Position numbers and translations under genes: made by a program. Of a stretch of 64,000 bases of DNA, positions 59,694 through 64,000 are shown in pieces. A model generated the notes under the pieces. The model saw only the letters and a program-made list of their open reading frames with translations, was not told the DNA's origin and searched no databases. Location of the stretch: NCBI GenBank assembly GCA_039621445.1, contig CP154955.1, positions 23,274,064 through 23,338,063 of the forward strand, given 5' to 3'. The stretch is from Euglena gracilis. Lineage: Eukaryota; Euglenida; Euglenophyceae; Euglenales. Positions within the stretch are counted from its first letter, which is position 1, and every line of letters starts with the position of its first letter.

Positions 59694-59806
59694 CCCCCAC
59701 CTATAGGGAAAAATGGCCAAAAATGGCCGAAAATGGCCGAAAATGGCCGAAAATGGCCGAAAATGGCCGAAAATGGCAAAAATCGGGGGGGTCAACTATA
59801 GGTGCT
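59694..59806 (+). mobile_element. CACCTATAG-bounded decamer array, copy 2
   Basis: CCCCCCACCTATAGGG, then about seven AAAATGGCCG/AAAATGGCCA units, then GGTCAACTATAGGTGCTGGG. The outer flanks are swapped relative to copy 1 (GTGGGG-like left, GCTGGGTCTCGTC-like right), yet the inner array keeps the same orientation. Confidence 0.6.
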
Positions 59807-59832
59807 GGGTCTCGTCCCTCCCTCCCCCGCAG

Positions 59833-59913
59833 ACCACTCCAGCCTGCCCTTCATGTCTGCCCGTGCCTCTGCCTCTGCTGCCGTGCTGGACCTCTCCGTC
59901 CCCCTCCACGCAG
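59833..59913 (+). CDS. Candidate exon 1 of a plus-strand gene (gene Y)
   Basis: Acceptor CCTCCCTCCCCCGCAG, phase 1; reads HSSLPFMSARASASAAVLDL, SVPLHA; donor GCAG|GTATGC, phase 1. High third-position GC. Joins exactly in phase to 60367-60465. Confidence 0.55.
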
Positions 59914-60366
59914 GTATGCAGCAGGGGCACGATACCTTCGGCTCCAGGGGAGTCACACACCTCCCACAGCCTCCACATTGGTGCTTGCTTCGGTCCTGAG
60001 TCGACGATGTTCCTCCCTGGCTTGTCTGGCCTTCCCTGAGTGACTCCCTGGAGTGGATGCTCCGGTGGGAGAGGGAGGTTATGGGAGGAATCTTTTGTTG
60101 TGGGATAAACGGGCGACTGTAGTCGCGGTTGTAGGCATGTGCATGATCATGTGCATCCGTGGATGCTTGTAGGGCATGTGAATCCGAGGATGCTTGTAGG
60201 GGTGCGCATACTGCGCCTTTGGAAGGATTGGCATCCAACGAGCCGCGAATTTAATACACAAAGTCGCGAGTTGGATGTCGAGGAAGGTTGGCTGGAGGCC
60301 AAGAAGCGGGACCCCCAGGAAGTGTGACCCCCAAAGGCCTTTGCTGACCAGCTTCCTCTCCTTCAG

Positions 60367-60465
60367 TGGAGGAAGCTGCGTGGTCGGGAGAGCACGACCG
60401 GCAGTGGTTGCTGCTGCTGGAGAGGCAGCGGTGGGACCGGCTGGAGGAGCTGCGGGTGCTGGAGG
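60367..60465 (+). CDS. Candidate exon 2 of gene Y (coiled-coil-like)
   Basis: Acceptor CTTCCTCTCCTTCAG, phase 1; reads EEAAWSGEHDRQWLLLLERQ, RWDRLEELRVLE, an amphipathic Leu/Glu/Arg helix; donor GAGG|GTGAGG, phase 1. Confidence 0.55.
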
Positions 60466-60629
60466 GTGAGGTGGTCGTGTTTGCAGTACCTTTCCAGTGC
60501 CCCTGCTGTATTTGTGTGCCTGATTCCTACACGAGTCATTGACGGTGCTGTCATTTTGACCCTGACACTAACCTTCACCTCACCGTGACTGACTCTCTGC
60601 TTCCCTGTGTGCTGCATGCTCTTTTGTAG

Positions 60630-60700
60630 TGTGGCCGATGCAAAGTGTGAGCAACGAGGATTTTGTGTGGATGTGCCTGATGGTTGCCTGGGGATTGACT
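60630..60700 (+). CDS. Candidate exon 3 of gene Y
   Basis: Acceptor TGCTCTTTTGTAG, phase 1; reads WPMQSVSNEDFVWMCLMVAW, GLT; excellent donor GTAAGG, phase 0. Confidence 0.5.
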
Positions 60701-60782
60701 GTAAGGTTGCCTGGGGGTTGCCTGAGGTTCGGGCTAGGAACTTTGGTCTTCGGTTATAGGGCACAATTGGATGGCTCTCGGG

Positions 60783-60822
60783 CGATGCAAGGCGATGCAG
60801 GGCGATGCAGGGCGATGCGGGG
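60783..60822 (+). repeat. Short GGGCGATGCA array
   Basis: Four units followed by GGGGCCCAAAGGGGTGGGTG, similar to 57893-57918. CCGAAGGTGCTTG beyond it is the reverse complement of CAAGCACCTTCGG at 57838. Confidence 0.8.
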
Positions 60823-61096
60823 CCCAAAGGGGTGGGTGACCGAAGGTGCTTGACCGTGGCAACGCACCGGTTATTTGGGGTCCAGCTCCCAGCCGATCAG
60901 ATTCCCCCCTTCCCTGGACCCCCCCCCCCCCCAGGGGGCAGGGGGCGTCCAGGGGTGTGACCAGGGGTTTCCGCAAATTTGCTCAGAAACGAGGTCGACC
61001 CCCATTTAAACCCCCCCCCTTTAAGGGCTTTCAATTTTTCTCCCAAATTCGAGTCTTTATTTTGTTATGCTGTTGTGCATGCTTCATCCATTTTAG

Positions 61097-61323
61097 AAAG
61101 CGACGTCGTTATTCAATGTGACAGCAGTTCTGAAGTCAATTGTTCACCCACGTCTCTTTCTGCTTTGTCTTTTCCGCCTTTCCTAGGATGTGTTGATGCA
61201 GAATGGGAGTTCCGCTGGCGCCGCGGAAGCTTTTTGGAGACGGTTCGCAGCCAGCAGCTCATCCACCAACGCCCTCTCACTGGTGCCCGCCTCGCGATTC
61301 GTGCTGCAGCCAATTTCTGGGAG
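61097..61323 (+). CDS. Candidate exon 4 of gene Y
   Basis: Acceptor CATCCATTTTAG; frame reads SDVVIQCDSSSEVNC and further DAEWEFRWRRGSFLETVRSQ, QLIHQRPLTGARLAIRAAAN, FWE; donor GAG|GTGTGC, phase 0, matching exon 5. An internal acceptor at 61185 (TTTCCTAG) is also possible, and the entry phase (1) does not match exon 3. Confidence 0.5.
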
Positions 61324-61624
61324 GTGTGCCACATGTTTTTGGGGTACAATGCGGTCTAGTTTGTTACCTCTGGTTCCCAAAACAGAACAATTCTGGTCCT
61401 CTCCAAACGTTTCAATTCCGCTCTGGCTGTGCATTCAATTTATGTTTTCCACCTTTTTACTTGTCCACCGAAGCTCGCACCTTGCTTTCGTCTGATCAAC
61501 TTTTTTCTTTTTAATATTTTTCTGAATTTTTTAAAAACCAAATGCGCACCGTCCGAGCAGTTTTTTTTTTGTTGTGAACAAGTTTTTCTGTTGCCACCAG
61601 GGTTCTTTTTTTTTATTTAAAAAA

Positions 61625-61860
61625 GCGCGCCCCCCGGGGGTGCTATGGGCAGGCAGGGGGGAGGGCACTTTCGACCCTGGGGGGGGAGGAGTCGGGTTTG
61701 GGGTGGGTAGTGCTATAGCACACTCCCAAAGTTGCTGTATTCAAGGCAAATTGGCTTGGTCAGCAGGCACCGGGATCCAAAATGACCCCCCAGGGGAGTG
61801 TGTGCCTGCTATGGGTGTGGCACCCCGTAGCACAAGGCACCCCCCTCCCCCCTGAGATTG
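61625..61860 (+). repeat. C/G-run element with GTGCTATGGGCAGGCA
   Basis: GGGGGTGCTATGGGCAGGCA at left; TGTGCCTGCTATGGGTGTGG and CGTAGCACAAGGCACCCC at right. Related to 45925-46205. Lies in a gene Y intron. Confidence 0.6.
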
Positions 61861-61938
61861 GTAAAAACAACCCTGGTTGCAACTGTGGGTTTTTTCATAC
61901 CATCTTGTTGTGGTGTGGTAAGTCTTATCTCCTCTCAG

Positions 61939-62022
61939 GTGGTGTGCCACCGAAGTGACAGCAGCGAGGACAACGGAACCCGCTCAAGTCCCTGCTCAAC
62001 CAGTCCAAAGTTGCTGGAAATG
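61939..62022 (+). CDS. Candidate exon 5 of gene Y
   Basis: Acceptor CTTATCTCCTCTCAG, phase 0; reads VVCHRSDSSEDNGTRSSPCS, TSPKLLEM; donor ATG|GTCATT, phase 0. Ser/Asp-rich, possibly a phosphorylated linker. Confidence 0.5.
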
Positions 62023-62084
62023 GTCATTTTCAGGACCCAGGGTGTGTTCTACAACACTACCCATCCCCTGGATGGTTGAAAGTG

Positions 62085-62335
62085 CCTTCCCTCTCTCCCC
62101 CCTGCCTGCCCATAGCACCCTCAGGGAGTGCAACGTTTTGCGTGCAACCTTGCTTAAAAAGGAGCCTGACAGGCATGTTTCCAAGCGCATGGTTTCAAAC
62201 CAGGCAAAAGCCTGGCAAAGTTGCTGGCGAGAGGAGGGGTGTTGAAGCCGACGGATATTGAAGCCCCGGGGGTGTGCCTGGTTTGGGCAGGCATCACATA
62301 GCATAAGCCACCCCCCCCCCCCAGGGTTGTATTAA
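62085..62335 (+). repeat. C/G-run element with CATAGCA motifs
   Basis: CTGCCTGCCCATAGCACCCT at left and GTGCCTGGTTTGGGCAGGCA, TCACATAGCATAAGCC, C-run at right. Intronic. Confidence 0.5.
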
Positions 62336-62403
62336 AAACAAGCATTTGACGCCTGCTACGAAGGGGTTTGACGTCGGTCCTCCACGTCCTCATGTTCTTC
62401 CAG

Positions 62404-62449
62404 TCAGAGTGTTCAGAGCACATCCATGCAGTCTGCGCCTGCAGATCAG
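62404..62449 (+). CDS. Candidate exon 6 of gene Y with GC donor
   Basis: Acceptor CATGTTCTTCCAG, phase 0; reads SECSEHIHAVCACRS; the following GCAAGG is the classical GC-donor variant, phase 1. Confidence 0.4.
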
Positions 62450-62506
62450 GCAAGGAACCACGACGTGTGTGCGCGTTCAGAAATGCTGTGTTTGTCCGTG
62501 TTTCAG

Positions 62507-62572
62507 GCATTTCTTCCGATCATGTTTCTGTGCCACCAAGCTTCTAAAAAGGCTTTTAGAATACAGTGCAAG
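62507..62572 (+). CDS. Candidate exon 7 of gene Y
   Basis: Acceptor TGTCCGTGTTTCAG; most natural frame reads HFFRSCFCATKLLKRLLEYS; donor CAAG|GTTTGT. The phase does not match exon 6 in the frame chosen there. Confidence 0.35.
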
Positions 62573-62716
62573 GTTTGTTTATTGAGGGTTTGCATTGTTG
62601 CTTGACCATTTCTTGCCTCGTATTTCCTCCCAACTCACAATTGGAGTCTAATGTGGCAAATGGGACCTCAATTTCTTTCCTGTGCTCCTCGTTCCACGGA
62701 GTTTCCCGCCTTTCAG

Positions 62717-62865
62717 GAGCATCACGACCCCTTGGAGGACATCGAGCAAAAATGTGCGGAGGAGTCGTTCTCAGCAGACATTACAGTGGCATCGTTTGAG
62801 TCTGGTGGTCAACCAGGGGTTCCTGTGTTAAGGAAGCTGGGCAACGGCTCAAGTGGAAGAGTTTG
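62717..62865 (+). CDS. Candidate exon 8 of gene Y with kinase-like glycine loop
   Basis: Acceptor TTCCCGCCTTTCAG; reads EHHDPLEDIEQKCAEESFSA, DITVASFES, then VPVLRKLGNGSSGRVW. LGNGSSGRV fits the GxGxxGxV ATP-binding loop at the start of protein-kinase domains. GTs at 62806 and 62866 are possible donors; the loop is included only with the second. The invariant Lys exon was not found before the window ends. Confidence 0.45.
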
Positions 62866-62872
62866 GTGTTGT

Positions 62873-64000
62873 CCATCAGGCCCTGCAGAATACCCCTCCA
62901 CTTGGGTTAATTTGGGGCTCCTTTCCCCTTGTAAGCACATCATATTTCCTATGTTTCCCCATTTGGATTACAATGCAGCTTGGCCAATTGAATAATAACG
63001 AAGTACGTATGAGACAGGTAATTTCTTTAGCTGGACTCCACCCTATCCGGATCCTAACCTCCCACTGGGTCCGGCCAGCCAGCACTTTTTTCCAGGAGAT
63101 CCCAGCGGCATGTCCTTTCCAAAAAACCTTTTATGAGCATGCTCTAAATGTCTGGTTCTCTGTGTCGATGAGCATACAAAATGCATACATAAATATTTTT
63201 TTATGACAAGTGTACCTTTTGATACCCCCCCCCCCAGGGTTGTCAAAAATGGACACTTGGTTGACCATGATACAGTGAAGGCGCACAATCAGGGTTAAGA
63301 CTGGCAGGCCTGATTTCAGCTGCACTCGCAACGGTTTAAGGAGAACCCCGCCCCCCAAAAAACCCTCAAAAATGCCATTTTTTTTGGCCATTTTAACCCT
63401 TTTCTCAAAAAATCCCAGGGGCTTGTATTCAAAATTTTTCGACCAGCCTGGCTTCACTGGGCTGAAAACCCTTATTACCACTTGACCCCTGGGGGGGGGG
63501 GTCTGCAACCCAACCCAAAACCATCCCCCCTTTTGGATTCATTGAATGGCAGTGACACATCCCCAGCCCCATCCCCACCAGCACCAACACCAACACCAAC
63601 ACCAACACCAACACCAGCAAAGAACTGACTTATTGAGTTAATTAGATTGCAACATTGCCTATGGGGGAACGCAAATGTGCTTATTTTGAGGGTTTTTTTG
63701 TGTTTTTCGATTTTGGCAGAATTTGCATTTTTTTGCGTTTTTTCCCTCGCGATTTTTTAGATTTTTTTGTTGGAAAATTTTTGGCTATGGAAACAGTCTT
63801 CGTTTTGGCCCTGATTTTCCCCAACATAACAACCAAACATTTTATCAATTGTTTGTCATATATGCATTTTTTTTGGTCAACAAAATGCTTATTTTAATGC
63901 AATGAAAAAGAGAGCATTTTTTTCCAAATCCTTTCTGTAGTGGAAAAGCGTACATCCCGGGGGAGCTCCTAAAGAAATTAAAATGCACTTTGCGGTTTTT
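62873..64000. other. No further gene recognised
   Basis: T-rich intron-like DNA with a family C-type CCAGCCAGCACTTTTTTCCA at 63074 and C/G-runs. If gene Y encodes a kinase, its next exon should lie here or beyond the window; I could not find it. Confidence 0.4.
63577..63618. repeat. (CAACAC)n hexanucleotide array
   Basis: About seven CCAACA units; the minus strand reads as a Val/Leu repeat. Confidence 0.9.

Overview
This window is nuclear DNA of an intron-rich eukaryote, most likely a unicellular one or an alga; I cannot name the species. Recognisable proteins are split over very short exons (about 30 to 200 bp) separated by introns of up to about 4 kb. No operons or ribosome-binding sites are visible. 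Many exons, NFU1 above all, are far richer in G+C at third codon positions than the surrounding DNA. Several introns appear to begin with GC instead of GT. The spaces between exons are filled with runs of 8 to 14 C or G, short inverted repeats, microsatellites and degenerate tandem repeats. Most long open frames here are by-products of those repeats.

Layout. 0-13 kb: almost gene-free repeat DNA, with a small reverse-transcriptase remnant (500-717, minus), two isolated candidate exons (5481-5675, 9381-9543) and the best-defined inverted-repeat elements (10759-11276). 13.1-15.7 kb: a non-LTR retrotransposon with reverse transcriptase, CCHC zinc knuckle and restriction-like endonuclease, frameshifted near its end. 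16-28 kb: repeats, minus-strand candidate exons (19.4-20.0 and 26.5-27.1 kb) and isolated plus-strand candidates. 28.9-43.7 kb: a calpain-type cysteine protease gene in about 13 exons, with Cys, His and Asn catalytic residues all present; one intron contains a 1.06-kb tetranucleotide inverted microsatellite. 44.5-48.3 kb: candidate exons of one or more unrecognised plus-strand genes. 48.6-51.3 kb: NFU1, the mitochondrial iron-sulfur scaffold. 51.8-56.7 kb: isolated candidate exons on both strands. 56.8-57.7 kb: a compound tetranucleotide array. 57.8-59.8 kb: decamer arrays, two of them bounded by CACCTATAG inverted repeats, and a GC-rich frameshifted coding remnant. 59.8-62.9 kb: exons of another plus-strand gene ending in a possible protein-kinase glycine loop; it runs out of view.

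The genes look like unrelated housekeeping or regulatory genes, with no sign of a shared pathway. The most distinctive feature is the repeat landscape. Families of small elements bounded by homopolymeric C/G inverted ends recur between genes and inside introns, some with perfect termini, UUCG-loop hairpins or enclosed satellite arrays. Exon boundaries were read by eye from splice motifs, reading phase and remembered protein families; none was checked by alignment or transcripts.
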